Below are positions 1 through 8,683 of a stretch of 32,109 nt of DNA, in pieces; the first letter of the stretch is position 1; the number at the start of each line of letters is the position of its first letter. The notes beneath the pieces are model-generated. The model ran no database searches and had not been told where the DNA came from. It was given only the letters and a program-made list of their open reading frames with translations. This DNA comes from Minisyncoccota bacterium (GTDB lineage: Bacteria > Patescibacteriota > Minisyncoccia > UBA6257 > 2-01-FULL-56-20): positions 1 to 32,109 of the forward strand of contig JANWIW010000023.1 in NCBI GenBank assembly GCA_025449695.1, given 5' to 3'. The position numbers were made by a program, and so were the translations under genes.

Positions 1-277
1 ACAATCACATGAAGCTCCATAAGCGGACTTTAGCATGAGCGTCCAGGCGAAGCAACTTAAAAGATTGTGGGCACCCGCGAGGGTGCCCAATCCGGCTAAA
101 ACCTGCCGGTACCGCCGAAACTGCGATTCCTAAACCGCGTCATGCGTTTCCTCCTTACCATTGGGATACCGGACCTGCGCGGGGTCCGTGCCGCAGAACT
201 GCCGTTGCTGCGCGGCGACGGACGCGTGACTGGTCGCGGGTACTACACCGCAAAAGAGCCCGGAACAAGTTTCTTCT

Positions 278-315
278 AACCAAGAAACCTCTTCCGAGGA
301 AGAGGTTTCTTGGTT
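278..315. terminator. Long perfect hairpin near the window start
   Basis: AACCAAGAAACCTCTTC...GAAGAGGTTTCTTGGTT. Confidence 0.6.
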
Positions 316-488
316 TGTTCGCTGGTCAGGGGTCAATCCGCAAGAAACACCTTCCTCGAGAGAGGTTCGTCGCTAAAGCTGAAAAAGAAGAAACGCGCGG
401 AATTCATGCCTTGATCCTATACTTTGTCAGATGATTTGTCAATGAAGTTCCGCTGGGTGAGCCCTTTTAAGCCATATTTCACAGGCAC

Positions 489-1568
489 TTAGGACCGCGT
501 GACAACCCTTCGCCTCTTATGCACCAAGGCTTGGATAATGTCCACGAGCCCCCCGAGTTCATCGACGCGTATTTCCTCCTCGGTGGTATGTATTCTGCGG
601 GCTCCATATCCTAGATTCAGGACGTTCAACCCCTTTTCCCGGAAGATGCAATTATCGGCGCAGCCCCAAGTACGCTTCAAGAGCGGGGTGAAACCGGCGG
701 CACGGACAGTTTCTTCGGTGGAACGCAGCAGCGGATCATCCGCAGAGAGGACATATCCTTCATTCTCGCGCTCCCGGGTCATTTTACATGAATCACCGGG
801 GACATGCCGAACAATATCTTCCACTGCAGCGAGGTAGTCGTTGATTCCCTGTCCTGAAAAACTGCGCACTTCACCGGCCAAATGCGCCTCTCCGGGAACC
901 ACATTGCGGGCGACTCCGGCCGTCACCATGCCAATATTGGCCACAGTATCCTTATCGATTGCTCCAAGGGACAGCTTACCCAGAAGTTCCCCCACGAGGG
1001 GCAGGAGGTTCAGAGCCTCCTCCGGCCGGGAGGAATGGGCGGCTCTTCCCATGATGGCTATGTCGAAACGCTCATAGAATGGAGCCCCGGTAATGATGGT
1101 TCCCAAAGGATTCGATGAATCGAAACAAAAACCCTCTCTGGAACGGAGCAGCGAATAATCGAGGTTGCGTGCGCCCAGATTGCCCGCCTCTTCGCCGAGG
1201 GTGAAGATCGCCTCCACCGCCACGCCGTCTGCTACGGGCATCTGCTCCATGACTTCCAGGATAGCGGCGATCGCCGCCTTGTTATCGGCCCCAAGCACCG
1301 TTTTGCCATCCGATCGTATCGTATTGTTTTGCATTATGGCCCGGACGCCGCGTCCCGGTTCTACGGTATCCAAATGGGCGCTCAGTACAAGAGAATCCCC
1401 CGCTCCCCGGCGAGCGATAATGTTTCCGAAATTATCCTTCTCGTAATCCACGCCGTGAGCCTTCAGCCGGCGGCACACATACTCCGCGATCGCCGCCTCA
1501 TCCCCTGAAGGACTATCAATGGCGACCAATTCCAAGAAGGTTTCTACCACGCCGTTTCGCGCAGACAT
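489..1568 (-). CDS. M20-family metallopeptidase (PepT-like aminopeptidase)
   Basis: Motifs LSAHLDTVEPG, VLGADNKAAIAAILE, FTLGEEAGNLGARNLD, GRAAHSSRPEEALN and a C-terminal IHTTEEEI are typical of M20 peptidases. Track ORF is 489..1640; the internal start MSARNG at 1568 is preferred because the upstream part covers a terminator hairpin. Confidence 0.85.
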   Translation of the reverse strand: MSARNGVVETFLELVAIDSPSGDEAAIAEYVCRRLKAHGVDYEKDNFGNIIARRGAGDSLVLSAHLDTVEPGRGVRAIMQNNTIRSDGKTVLGADNKAAIAAILEVMEQMPVADGVAVEAIFTLGEEAGNLGARNLDYSLLRSREGFCFDSSNPLGTIITGAPFYERFDIAIMGRAAHSSRPEEALNLLPLVGELLGKLSLGAIDKDTVANIGMVTAGVARNVVPGEAHLAGEVRSFSGQGINDYLAAVEDIVRHVPGDSCKMTRERENEGYVLSADDPLLRSTEETVRAAGFTPLLKRTWGCADNCIFREKGLNVLNLGYGARRIHTTEEEIRVDELGGLVDIIQALVHKRRRVVTRS

Positions 1569-1592
1569 TGCTCCATCATAATATAAAAGACA

Positions 1593-1616
1593 ATGGCGGA
1601 GTAGATACTCCGCCAT
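1593..1616 (-). terminator. Hairpin terminator after the ATP-grasp-like gene
   Basis: ATGGCGGAGTA-GA-TACTCCGCCAT palindrome followed on the minus strand by TGTCTTTTATATT. Confidence 0.6.
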
Positions 1617-1640
1617 GTCCTTTTCCCGTGGTAGCGGCAC

Positions 1641-2891
1641 TCAGGCGCCGAACACGGACTTCGTACGCTGCAGCATTTCGACGACCTCTTCGGGGCCTTC
1701 TCCGCAGGCGATGATCTGCGACCAGGCCGACGGGATCCAGGCCTGGACGAACACGCCGCGGGCATTGTCAGGATCGAAGGCCAGTCCTTCTTCGCGGAGC
1801 CTCTGCCAAGCTACCCGGAGGTCCAGGCAAGGCTTGCCCATCTTCCTGTTCAGAGTCGTCCTACCCGGACAGAACATCTCCCGGAAGATGAGTGAGGAGA
1901 AGACCCCGGTGATGCGCCCCGTGTTCACGTCGGTGACGTAAGGGCGGCCCTGCACGATGGGACCGTTGAATCCCCCCATGCCCTGCGGACGCATCACGTC
2001 GACGAACCTGCTGGTCATGACTTCGAGGCGGGCGGCTGTCTCCGCATCGAAGCCCGGCGTGACATTCCCTCCGCTCGTACGGTGATCGACGATTTGACGG
2101 GTAGGCGGACCGAAGAGCTGATTTGCCCAGTAATGGGTCGACCAACTCACTTCCCCCTGCGCGTCCGCGTCGATCGTTACCCACTGCTCGAGCGCGACAG
2201 GTCCTTGCGGAAAATCGTACGCACGGATGGCGGCGTGAACCTCCGACTCGGATTGCCCGGCAAGGCTCATGATGCCATCGCCGAAGACTCCTCTCAGAGG
2301 CTTGATGCCCACGTCGGAGACCCCCTTTTCCCGCAAGAGATCCCAGGCATGACAAAGGTCTGGGTAGTTACTCGCATTGTAGCCGGCGAGGACGGGAATG
2401 CCGTTCGCCTCTGCCAGGCTGGGGGTGTCGGGAGTGCTTGCCCACGGGTGCAGCACGGCTTTGGTGGCAAACCTTACGCACCACTCCGCCGTCTCTCCGA
2501 AAAAACGTGAGTCGCACGCGACATTCTGGAACCAAGAGGCTTGACGGGAATCTGCCGAGTACGTCACGAGCTTCGCTCCGTCCTCCAGGAAACTGCGGAT
2601 GCGCCTCTGAGCCGGAATGTCGTGGTCGAGAGCGTCATCAAGGAGGTAATGTCCCGCGCTGACCCATTGGACGCTGAGATGCTGCCCCGGCCAGAGTGTC
2701 TCTTCCAGGAAAGCGACGTATTCCCGGACGGGCCAGAGATCGGGGAGAACGACGAGATCGCAGGGCCGCACGATGGGCAACCACCTCATCGACAGGTACA
2801 GCCAGTCGAAGAAGTCGCCGTCGTACTTGAACTGCCGGAGTGCCCCGATGACGTAAACGATGGGACAGGAAAACAGATTACGGTCTGTCAA
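1641..2891 (-). CDS. ATP-grasp-like ligase with N-terminal pre-ATP-grasp-like region
   Basis: GIKPLRGVFGDGI, PVALEQWVTID and GPIVQGRPYVTDVNTGRITG resemble ATP-grasp signatures. Apparent TTG start with GAGGTG Shine-Dalgarno upstream. Confidence 0.55.
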   Translation of the reverse strand: MTDRNLFSCPIVYVIGALRQFKYDGDFFDWLYLSMRWLPIVRPCDLVVLPDLWPVREYVAFLEETLWPGQHLSVQWVSAGHYLLDDALDHDIPAQRRIRSFLEDGAKLVTYSADSRQASWFQNVACDSRFFGETAEWCVRFATKAVLHPWASTPDTPSLAEANGIPVLAGYNASNYPDLCHAWDLLREKGVSDVGIKPLRGVFGDGIMSLAGQSESEVHAAIRAYDFPQGPVALEQWVTIDADAQGEVSWSTHYWANQLFGPPTRQIVDHRTSGGNVTPGFDAETAARLEVMTSRFVDVMRPQGMGGFNGPIVQGRPYVTDVNTGRITGVFSSLIFREMFCPGRTTLNRKMGKPCLDLRVAWQRLREEGLAFDPDNARGVFVQAWIPSAWSQIIACGEGPEEVVEMLQRTKSVFGA

Positions 2892-3043
2892 ATCACACCT
2901 CTTTCATAGTTTATTCCCTTGCGGGTAGTCGAAATGCTTCATGGATTTTCAATTTGCGCTTCCGTCTCGGAAGCTCTTGTCCGGGCATATACGGACAGCA
3001 ACCTCCAAACTTGTTCTGCGTTAGCCTTGTGCAGGAGAAAGGA

Positions 3044-3072
3044 AACCGCCCTCTCTTAGGGAGAAGGCGGTT
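3044..3072 (-). terminator. Hairpin downstream of the DNA glycosylase gene
   Basis: AACCGCC...GGCGGTT stem 28 nt past the 3' end of the 3100 ORF. Confidence 0.4.
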
Positions 3073-3099
3073 CGGGTTTCAAGCGTACGAAACGTCGAA

Positions 3100-3731
3100 T
3101 CAGCCTTCTCCTGAGGGCTTCTTCGACTTCTTCTCGGTGTTCACGATGAGGTGCGAACCGGTCATTGAGGTTATCTTATCCTTCCAGGCGGCGGACGTCA
3201 AGTACCTTTTGTCTATATGAAAACGATATGGCTTTTTGGCCCAGACAGGGCCGGCGTAGTCTATGCCGATGCGCGGCGAGCGGCGCAGGACCCGGCGAGG
3301 CACCCGGATACCCCGGTCTTCGATCCAAAGGCCTGAAGCAGGGGCGATGGCTTTGCCGTAGAGAGTCTTGTCCACGCCGAACTTCCTAGTGAGGCGCCCC
3401 GGGCCGATGACTCCGTCCACGCCGCGCAGAAGAACTGCAGCCGCGTGGCCGCGCTCGCCGGTTACCGCATTCAGCATCCAGTGGACGCCGTAATTAAAGA
3501 AGACGTACCAGCGGCCGGGCTCGCCGAACATAACTTCAGTGCGGGCGGTGCGTCCTTTCGAGGAATGGCTCGCAAGGTCATGCGGGCCGGCGTACGCCTC
3601 CGTTTCTATAATCACGCCGCTCAGTTCCCTGCCCTGCACGCGCCGCACTAATACTTTACCAATAAGTTCCCCGGCCACCGTGGTGGCGGGACGGGCGTAG
3701 AAATTTCGGGGAAGGACCCTGCGAGGCACTT
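3100..3731 (-). CDS. 3-methyladenine DNA glycosylase (MPG/AAG family)
   Basis: NFYARPATTVAGELIGKVLVRR, IIETEAYAGPHDLASHSSKGRTART, MFGEPGRWYVFFNYGVHWMLNAVT and GPGRLTRKFG are characteristic. Likely GTG start overlapping the upstream stop (TAAAGTG). Confidence 0.92.
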
Positions 3732-4171
3732 TATAGGCTGCCGAGGAAATTGGCGGGCAAGTCGATCTTCGCGGCCGCATTGCCGGCCTTGTCGTAGCCG
3801 CGCGCATACACCTGGGTTGCGCCGCGCGTGCCGCCGGGAATAGCGAGGGTCCATGTATCGTTCATACCGCCCGCGCCGGAGGTCGTAAGGCGGGCCACGC
3901 CAAGGAGCTGGTCCTTGCCTCCGCTTACCGCCCACACTTCCACCCGGCTTAAATTATCGCCTTGCATGGTGAAGTTGCGGCCCTGGACCGTGAAGGTTTT
4001 AATGGACGCCGGCAGCGTGTTGCCCGGCGGAGGACTGCCGTTTTGCCCGGGGACGACGGGGCCGGGCCCCGGCCCGGAATGGGTGGTGAACGCGTAGATA
4101 CCGGCTGCGGCGATCAGCACGAAAAGGACTACGGCGCCGATCAGGACCGGCGTATTATTGCGGATCTTCAT
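3731..4171 (-). CDS. Membrane-anchored protein with Ig-like extracytoplasmic domain
   Basis: N-terminal TM (MKIRNNTPVLIGAVVLFVLIAAAGIYAF), Gly/Pro linker, beta-rich C-terminus. Start MKIRNN chosen inside track ORF 3731..4321. Confidence 0.55.
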   Translation of the reverse strand: MKIRNNTPVLIGAVVLFVLIAAAGIYAFTTHSGPGPGPVVPGQNGSPPPGNTLPASIKTFTVQGRNFTMQGDNLSRVEVWAVSGGKDQLLGVARLTTSGAGGMNDTWTLAIPGGTRGATQVYARGYDKAGNAAAKIDLPANFLGSL

Positions 4172-4384
4172 AGAGGGCATTTTACCATAACTAGAACTCA
4201 TTTCAAAGGTAGTTTTTATTCGCGCACCCCGAACGAAACTATCTTTGCAATGAGCTTCCGTTGCCATGGCAAATAACGCATCTATTGTGGCGGCAACGGA
4301 TAAAGGAAAGATTAAGCCCATCCAAGTTCCAATACCTCACGATCGTGAGATACTGGATAAGAGGTTGGGCCATGGGGAGAAGGT

Positions 4385-4582
4385 CTACATGCCCAGGCCT
4401 GTGAATTGCAGGGTGCTGAGGAAGACCGGTATCGCGAATACGAGGCCGATAAGGGGCAGGACAATCATCGCGAACGTAATGATGAGAGTCCACATGAAAT
4501 ACTTGCGGGTCTTCTCGACCGATGCGTAGATGGCATCGAGCCTCTTCTCCTGGGCCTCAAGGTGCTTCAGTACTTCGTCCAT
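4385..4582 (-). CDS. Small two-part membrane protein (coiled coil plus TM)
   Basis: MDEVLKHLEAQEKRLDAIYASVEKTRKYFMWTLIITFAMIVLPLIGLVFAIPVF. Preferred start within track ORF 4385..4720. Confidence 0.55.
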   Translation of the reverse strand: MDEVLKHLEAQEKRLDAIYASVEKTRKYFMWTLIITFAMIVLPLIGLVFAIPVFLSTLQFTGLGM

Positions 4583-4604
4583 ATGCCCATGATAGCACGG
4601 CCGC

Positions 4605-5213
4605 TTATGAACGATCGGGGCGGGAGCGCGGCCGGTCCTCCCTGCCTTCCGCGAGGCGGCGCAGGTTGCTCCGGTGCAGGAAAGTGATGACGATCGCGAG
4701 AAGCAGAGTGAGAGGAGCATATGGCCTCGAGGCTGGCGCTGCGGCGGCCGTAATCGCGATCGTCCACGCGCCCCCGATAGCAGCGAGGGCCATGTAACGG
4801 GTCAGGATGAGCACCGCCGTCCAACCCAGAAATCCCGCCAGGGCCAGCGGCGGCGCTATGGCCAAGAGGACTCCCACGCTCGTGGCGACGGCCTTGCCGC
4901 CGCGGAACCGCAGCCAAAGAGGGAACACGTGCCCCAGGATCGCGGCGGCACCCGCCGCGATGGCAACCGGCAGGGAAAAATAGAGAAAGGCGCAGTACGC
5001 GGGCAGGTATCCTTTGAGAATGTCCGCCGCAAGCACGACGAAGGCAGGCTTCTTACCGAGGACCTGGTAGGCGTTCGCGAAGCCGATGTTCCCGCTGCCT
5101 TCTTTCTGGATATCCACGCCGCGGAGCCATCCGGCGATCTTGCCGGAAGGGATGGAACCCAGAAGATATCCCGCAAGCACTATCAAGGCTGGTTGGAGGA
5201 ATGAGTGGATCAT
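4605..5213 (-). CDS. plsY: Glycerol-3-phosphate acyltransferase PlsY
   Basis: YLLGSIPSGKIAGWLRGVDIQKEGSGNIGFANAYQVLGKKPAFVVLAADILKG and LRFRGGKAVATSVGVLL are diagnostic. Confidence 0.92.
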   Translation of the reverse strand: MIHSFLQPALIVLAGYLLGSIPSGKIAGWLRGVDIQKEGSGNIGFANAYQVLGKKPAFVVLAADILKGYLPAYCAFLYFSLPVAIAAGAAAILGHVFPLWLRFRGGKAVATSVGVLLAIAPPLALAGFLGWTAVLILTRYMALAAIGGAWTIAITAAAAPASRPYAPLTLLLAIVITFLHRSNLRRLAEGREDRPRSRPDRS

Positions 5214-5214
5214 G

Positions 5215-5790
5215 TCATGCGGCGCCTTGGCTGTACGTGCAGCGTGGATAGTTCTTGCAGCCGTAGAACTCCCCGAACTTGCCTTTGCGCCTCACGAGGA
5301 CGTTCCCGCAGACCGGACAGGGACGCACATCCGGCTCCACGGCGATGATCCCCGCCTGGATGAGCGGTACTTTGGAGAGCCGGTCCGCCTCGCCGTTCTT
5401 CTCCCGGGGTATCCACTCCAGGGTATGTTCCAGCCCCGCCAGAAGCTCAAGTGTCTCGTCGAGGAGCTTCTTCAGATGGGGCATGTCGTCGTGGGGCACC
5501 CACTTTGTCTTTTTGCGGTTCCAGCCCCAGCGCTTGGACGCCATGGAGACAACCAGGTTGCTGTCGCCTCTTATGACAAGAGGACCTTTGCGGCCGGAAG
5601 CGCGGAAAGCCTTTAATCCCTCAATAAGGCCGCGGTATTCGGCGATGTTGTTCGTCATGCCTGCGCCGACGCCCACGACTCCCGACCCTTCCTGGACGAT
5701 CTTCCCCCCTTCTTGAAGCACCCAGCCGTAAGCCGCGGTCCCGCCCGGGTTTACCGGCTCACAAGCGCCGTCGAAATAAAGCTCGATCAT
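5215..5790 (-). CDS. Ribonuclease HI with C-terminal topoisomerase-type zinc ribbon
   Basis: IELYFDGACEPVNPGGTAAYGW, NNIAEYRGLIEGL, IRGDSNLVV, NGEADRLSK (RNase H), then CPVCGNVLVRRKGKFGEFYGCKNYPRC (four-Cys ribbon). Confidence 0.9.
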   Translation of the reverse strand: MIELYFDGACEPVNPGGTAAYGWVLQEGGKIVQEGSGVVGVGAGMTNNIAEYRGLIEGLKAFRASGRKGPLVIRGDSNLVVSMASKRWGWNRKKTKWVPHDDMPHLKKLLDETLELLAGLEHTLEWIPREKNGEADRLSKVPLIQAGIIAVEPDVRPCPVCGNVLVRRKGKFGEFYGCKNYPRCTYSQGAA

Positions 5791-5797
5791 GGACAGT

Positions 5798-5879
5798 GTT
5801 CTAGACGTTCAATCCGTTCTAGTCGTTCTAATCGTCCTTTGTGATCGTTTAGAACGGTTAGAACGTCTACAACGTCTTA
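5798..5879. repeat. 9-nt-period inverted microrepeat array (nonamer family)
   Basis: gttctagac|gttcaatcc|gttctagtc|gttctaatc ... gtttagaac|ggttagaac|gtctacaac: first arm GTTCTARNC-like, second arm its reverse complement. Confidence 0.85.
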
Positions 5880-6638
5880 CTATAGCTCATATATCACGTC
5901 CTTGCGCTCCACGACCACCTTCCATCCGGCGCGCTTCGCGCGCTGGTAGAGCTGGCTATTGGGATTAAAGCAGATGGGATGGTCCACGAGCCTGAGGAAA
6001 GCGATGTCGCTCTCCGTGTCCCCCACCCCGACCGAGCCGTGCAGGGTAAGATGCTCCTTCTCTACCGCACGGAGAAGGATCTTGCCCTTGTCCCGCAGGA
6101 TATCCGGACTCTCATGGCCGCGGCCGTAGCGTCCTTTGAGGTCCAATTTATAGAGAAGCCCGTAGACCTTGTCGAAGCCAAGGCCCTTCGCGAAGGCGTC
6201 CACCGCGCTCTTTGGCGAAAGGGATATGGCGAGGAGGAAATATTTTTTGCGCTTCAGGTCTTTCAGGAGATCGCGGGTGTAGCGGTACACGCGATGCTGA
6301 TGCGCGCCTATCACTTTAGCGCTCACTCTGAGAAATTCCTTGTAGCCCACGCCGGGGATAGAACGCTCGAACGCCCGCACCACCGCCATAATGTAATCCT
6401 CGTACGAGCCGCGGCGATCGAGCCAGGCCGCGTGCGCACGGGCGTATCCGCGCCGGGCGGCCTCCGGGAAGAGCCCGGCTTCAATGAGCGCTTCGGTCAC
6501 CTCGATGAGCAGGCTGGAACGGAAGATCGTCCCGTCGATGTCGAAAATGGCGACTCGCCTACGGCGAAGCTCGCCAGAGGCGGCTCGCCTCAACGAAGCG
6601 CGCGGCAGGAGAGTCGCTTTGGTCTTCCCGGCCAACAC
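5880..6638 (-). CDS. HAD-superfamily phosphatase (SerB-like, HAD-IB)
   Basis: VAIFDIDGTIFRSSLLIEV, LLAISLSPKSAVDAFAKGLGFDKVYG, SVGVGDTESDIAFLRLVDHPICFNPN. Confidence 0.85.
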   Translation of the reverse strand: MLAGKTKATLLPRASLRRAASGELRRRRVAIFDIDGTIFRSSLLIEVTEALIEAGLFPEAARRGYARAHAAWLDRRGSYEDYIMAVVRAFERSIPGVGYKEFLRVSAKVIGAHQHRVYRYTRDLLKDLKRKKYFLLAISLSPKSAVDAFAKGLGFDKVYGLLYKLDLKGRYGRGHESPDILRDKGKILLRAVEKEHLTLHGSVGVGDTESDIAFLRLVDHPICFNPNSQLYQRAKRAGWKVVVERKDVIYEL

Positions 6639-7105
6639 GCCGAATCCAGCGGTTCCCGCGCGGAGTCGACGACCAAGCGGTCGGCGCCGTGCCGCCGGAA
6701 CTCATCCGTGTACTTCTTGTAGTAGATGTCGGGCGGATTCAACCCGGAATCCGCTACGGCCGGCCGGTTCTCCTTGGGCAGGGTGAGCAGGAAATCCCGC
6801 CAGGCCAGTTCGTCCTCCAGGCGCTCCCAAAACTCCGCGTCGTCGCGCGCATCGAGGAGCTCGTGACAGACGTCCTCCAGCTTCTTGCTCGGATAGAGGC
6901 TGTCCTCTGAGCGCTCTACGATGTCCTCCGCTTCGAAGCCCGCGGCAAAAGCGAGCAAGTGCCGCTCCAGGTTCTCCAGCTGAGGGTTCTCCTCGTTCTT
7001 TTGCACGGCGGCGCGGCGGCGCACGTGCATGCCGATGACGTAATTAAGGACAAGCTCGCGAAACTGTTCGCGGGTAAGGGCGAGGCTGCCGAACTCGTCT
7101 TCCAT
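6590..7105 (-). CDS. Hypothetical protein
   Basis: Start MEDEFGSLALTREQF within track ORF 6590..7219. Upstream part of the ORF is repeat DNA. C-terminus overlaps the HAD gene start. Confidence 0.5.
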   Translation of the reverse strand: MEDEFGSLALTREQFRELVLNYVIGMHVRRRAAVQKNEENPQLENLERHLLAFAAGFEAEDIVERSEDSLYPSKKLEDVCHELLDARDDAEFWERLEDELAWRDFLLTLPKENRPAVADSGLNPPDIYYKKYTDEFRRHGADRLVVDSAREPLDSACWPGRPKRLSCRALR

Positions 7106-7170
7106 GGTTTCATGGTACCGAGACCCCTGGAGCAAATCAAATGTGCCGCTGTGCTTGCTTGACCAAAATC

Positions 7171-7306
7171 TGTCATCCTGAGCCCCCCGCGAGCATACGC
7201 GGGGCAGGCTCCGTAGCAAGCGAAGGACCTTCTGCCAGTAAACAGAAGGTCCTTACGCCACCGCTGAAGCTAAGGCGGCACGCGGTCGGAGTACCTCAGG
7301 ATGACA
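7171..7306. repeat. Branched palindromic element, copy 1
   Basis: Outer arms TGTCATCCTGAG (7171-7182) and CTCAGGATGACA (7295-7306), inner CCCCGCG/CGCGGGG hairpin and GAAGGACCTTCTG/CAGAAGGTCCTT arm. An extra half arm lies at 7356-7367. Confidence 0.85.
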
Positions 7307-7371
7307 GAGGGAAGGGACTTGCTGAGTCGCCCCTAAAGGGACTTTCTTCGGCCGCTCAGGATGACAGTCTT

Positions 7372-7803
7372 TTACAGCTTCTCTTCTTCCAGTCCTTCAT
7401 CTTCATGTTCCGCCATCTCCCCTTCAATCGTTCCCGTGCCTCCCATGCCTATCGCCTCGTGTTCAGAGACAGTGCCCCAGCTCATAGGCGAAATATCCGG
7501 GATATCCCCTCCCGCAGCCACCCCGCCTACCACTCCCACGTCGCCGCTCTCTGGGTCGCCGGGATCCTGGAGATCGCTCGGGTTCACCATGAGCTCGCGG
7601 CGCTCCATATCGTCCAGTTCCAGCTCCTCCGGCAGGGCGATCTCCGGCAGACCTACGCCCCCGGTCGGGCCCATATCGGCGATACCGGCCACCCCCGCCT
7701 CCAGCACCAGGCCGGCGGGGTCCTGGAAGTTCGCCCAATTTATCTCGTCCCGCTCCTTCGGTGTCTTTTTTGATTTCGATAAGTGCGTTTTTCGAGCAGC
7801 CAT
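7372..7803 (-). CDS. Acidic low-complexity hypothetical protein
   Basis: Basic N-terminus (MAARKTHLSKSKKTPKERDEI) followed by a Gly/Asp/Glu-rich body; antisense to other frames but has its own plausible start and promoter box. Confidence 0.5.
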   Translation of the reverse strand: MAARKTHLSKSKKTPKERDEINWANFQDPAGLVLEAGVAGIADMGPTGGVGLPEIALPEELELDDMERRELMVNPSDLQDPGDPESGDVGVVGGVAAGGDIPDISPMSWGTVSEHEAIGMGGTGTIEGEMAEHEDEGLEEEKL

Positions 7804-7857
7804 GAGTCCATCCTAAAGATGGCTGGTGAGCATTCGATGAAACCTCCCGCTTGAAGC

Positions 7858-8640
7858 TCAACGCTCCTGCTGATGAGCAAGGACCGCGATGGCCTCCTTC
7901 GAACCCAGATACCGGAAGGTCAATTCGCGCCAGCGATTGTAAACGGGAAAGTTAGTGGGTTTTCGCAGGGTTCTCGCGGTATGAGAACGACCGAACGCGG
8001 CATAATAGGATGTCTTTATGTTCCAAGAATCGACACGGCTGCCGGTGTTCGCAAATACTGAATGCCTGTTCCCGAGTAAAGGCTTCAGGCGTGGAAATTT
8101 CCGGTCGAAACGGGCGAACATGCCCGTATAGAACATGATGGGCTCGATAAAGAGCATGTTTCCGGCAAGGACCTCGTGCAGGGATTCGCAGAACGCATCT
8201 ACTTTATCCGCATACGAGACCACCTGGGATTCAAGTGATCTTTTGTTCAGAGAATCCAAAAGCAGCCTGCGATAGGAGTGATCACCGATGCGGAAAGGAT
8301 ATTTTTTCGCAAGCTTAACAATCGCTTTTTCCTCGTTTTTCGCGACCTGAGCCAGCCGCCAAGAGGACATCACAGCCTTATGCCCGGCCTGGATATCCCC
8401 CGTCTCCATCTCCGCATCATCATGTACCAAAGCGAGGTGGCGGGCCTTGCTCCGGTCAAACTTCGGGAACACATCCTTGATCGCGGGCCAAAGGCTGTCC
8501 ACGATCCATGCGACCCGCTGAGAATGAAGCCACACATCGGGGCGGTAGTACATCACCTCGAACATGCTGTAGCGCTTGATAGCTTTTAAGCTGCGCTCGC
8601 GCTCGGGAGGAAAGTGGGCGAGAAGTCCGGTGTAATCCAT
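7858..8640 (-). CDS. HD-domain hydrolase (YfbR-like)
   Basis: WLHSQRVAWIVDSL, ARHLALVHDDAEMETGDIQAGHK, SYADKVDAFCESLHEV fit an HD phosphohydrolase. Start MDYTGLL with AGGAGG upstream. Confidence 0.7.
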   Translation of the reverse strand: MDYTGLLAHFPPERERSLKAIKRYSMFEVMYYRPDVWLHSQRVAWIVDSLWPAIKDVFPKFDRSKARHLALVHDDAEMETGDIQAGHKAVMSSWRLAQVAKNEEKAIVKLAKKYPFRIGDHSYRRLLLDSLNKRSLESQVVSYADKVDAFCESLHEVLAGNMLFIEPIMFYTGMFARFDRKFPRLKPLLGNRHSVFANTGSRVDSWNIKTSYYAAFGRSHTARTLRKPTNFPVYNRWRELTFRYLGSKEAIAVLAHQQER

Positions 8641-8683
8641 GCCTCCTATCTTATCAAAGATCCCCCCTGGTATACTATTTCCA

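Noticed and set aside
142-279. Short plus-strand reading frame MRFLLTIGIPDLRGVRAAELPLLRGDG...SFF ending just before the 278-315 hairpin
   Set aside because: Only 45 codons, no Shine-Dalgarno or recognisable family; proximity to a terminator-like hairpin is suggestive but insufficient to call a gene.
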